DNA from: Promicromonospora umidemergens
GTDB taxonomy: Bacteria; Actinomycetota; Actinomycetes; Actinomycetales; Cellulomonadaceae
Length of the DNA stretch: 64,000 nt
Direction of reading: 5' to 3'
Assembly (NCBI RefSeq): GCF_024171995.1
Contig: NZ_JAMTCT010000002.1
Span: forward strand, 361,458-425,457
The notes beneath the pieces were generated by a model, which worked only from the letters and a program-made list of their open reading frames with translations, did not search any database and had not been told where the DNA came from. The position numbers were made by a program, and so were the translations under genes. This document shows positions 63,818-64,000 of this stretch, one piece after another (position 1 is the stretch's first letter; the number at the start of each line of letters is the position of its first letter).

Positions 63818-64000
63818 ATGACCTCAGCTCCCGTGCGGGACCCCGCGTCGACCGACGACGCCGTCCGGCGCCCCTCGGACGACGCCGCTGCCCACCTCCC
63901 GCTCCCGCGCCCGCGCGGCCCGTTGAGCGCCGCACTGCTCGCCGGGCTCACCGCCGGACCGCCCACCGACGACGCCCACGACCGTCTCGCACCCGTGCGC
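63818..64000 (+). CDS. Partial gene, possibly iron-containing redox enzyme (heme-oxygenase-like fold)
   Basis: 61 codons to the right window edge, from ATG 63818 with a good AGGAGG upstream. The readable part (LPLPRPRGPLSAALLAGLTAGPP) resembles the N-terminus of actinobacterial iron-containing redox enzyme family proteins, but too little is present to be sure. Divergent from the amphipathic-helix operon. Confidence 0.45.
   Translation, partial: MTSAPVRDPASTDDAVRRPSDDAAAHLPLPRPRGPLSAALLAGLTAGPPTDDAHDRLAPVR

Overview
The window is a high-GC actinobacterial chromosome segment. The gene families (actinobacterial-type cytochrome b, DUF222-HNH protein, DUF3618 and phage-holin-family membrane operon, mycobacterial-type SOS box, plant-polysaccharide hydrolases) fit a soil or plant-associated member of the Micrococcales, perhaps Promicromonosporaceae or Cellulomonadaceae. 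That placement is inference from gene content only. No rRNA, tRNA, CRISPR array, prophage or insertion sequence was seen.

Layout. 1-5.4 kb: a decayed ArsR-type regulator, a divergent HxlR regulator/QorB quinone oxidoreductase pair, a zinc alcohol dehydrogenase, a TetR regulator and an alpha/beta-hydrolase/GbsR pair. 5.5-10.8 kb (both strands): a PepSY membrane protein with a His-rich membrane protein, then a gluconate module (GntR-type regulator, gntK, gntP) around a near-perfect operator. 10.9-15.8 kb: urease operon ureABCFGD. 15.9-28.9 kb (minus): a LacI-controlled glycan locus with ABC importer, GH127, GH31 and a 1329-residue secreted multidomain glycosidase. 29.3-36.3 kb: serine hydrolase/LysR pair, a decayed MarR-MMPL locus enclosing a pyrimidine-dimer glycosylase, an SOS-box DUF222-HNH protein, and a zinc-ribbon TetR/GNAT pair. 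36.4-41.3 kb: an electron-transfer cluster (molybdopterin oxidoreductase and flavin reductase on the minus strand, NDH-2 and a cytochrome b on the plus strand). 41.4-42.9 kb: phosphotransferase remnant and a solitary HsdR-N nuclease-like gene of foreign appearance. 43-52.1 kb: phosphonate uptake and catabolism without C-P lyase. 52.1-60.4 kb: secreted S15-type hydrolase beside a DesK/DesR-like two-component system, DUF1801, DUF4184, AlkA-like glycosylase, two hydrolases, CDGSH protein. 60.4-63.6 kb: YihY, DUF3618, holin-family and amphipathic-helix proteins; then the start of a plus-strand gene that leaves the window.

The genes form compact operons, often with ATGA/GTGA overlaps. Regulators usually sit beside their targets and visible palindromes lie between them (HxlR, GntR, LacI, TetR, GbsR). 

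Three things stand out. (1) The cytochrome b coupled to NDH-2 has lost both predicted heme bH ligands (Gln134, Arg235) but keeps the bL pair (His120, His220) and the Qo-site PDWY motif. (2) Short tandem repeats, most with a 15-bp period, recur in about twenty unrelated genes and spacers and often lengthen protein ends by five-residue units. (3) Long, unrelated, near-perfect inverted repeats occupy many gene junctions.
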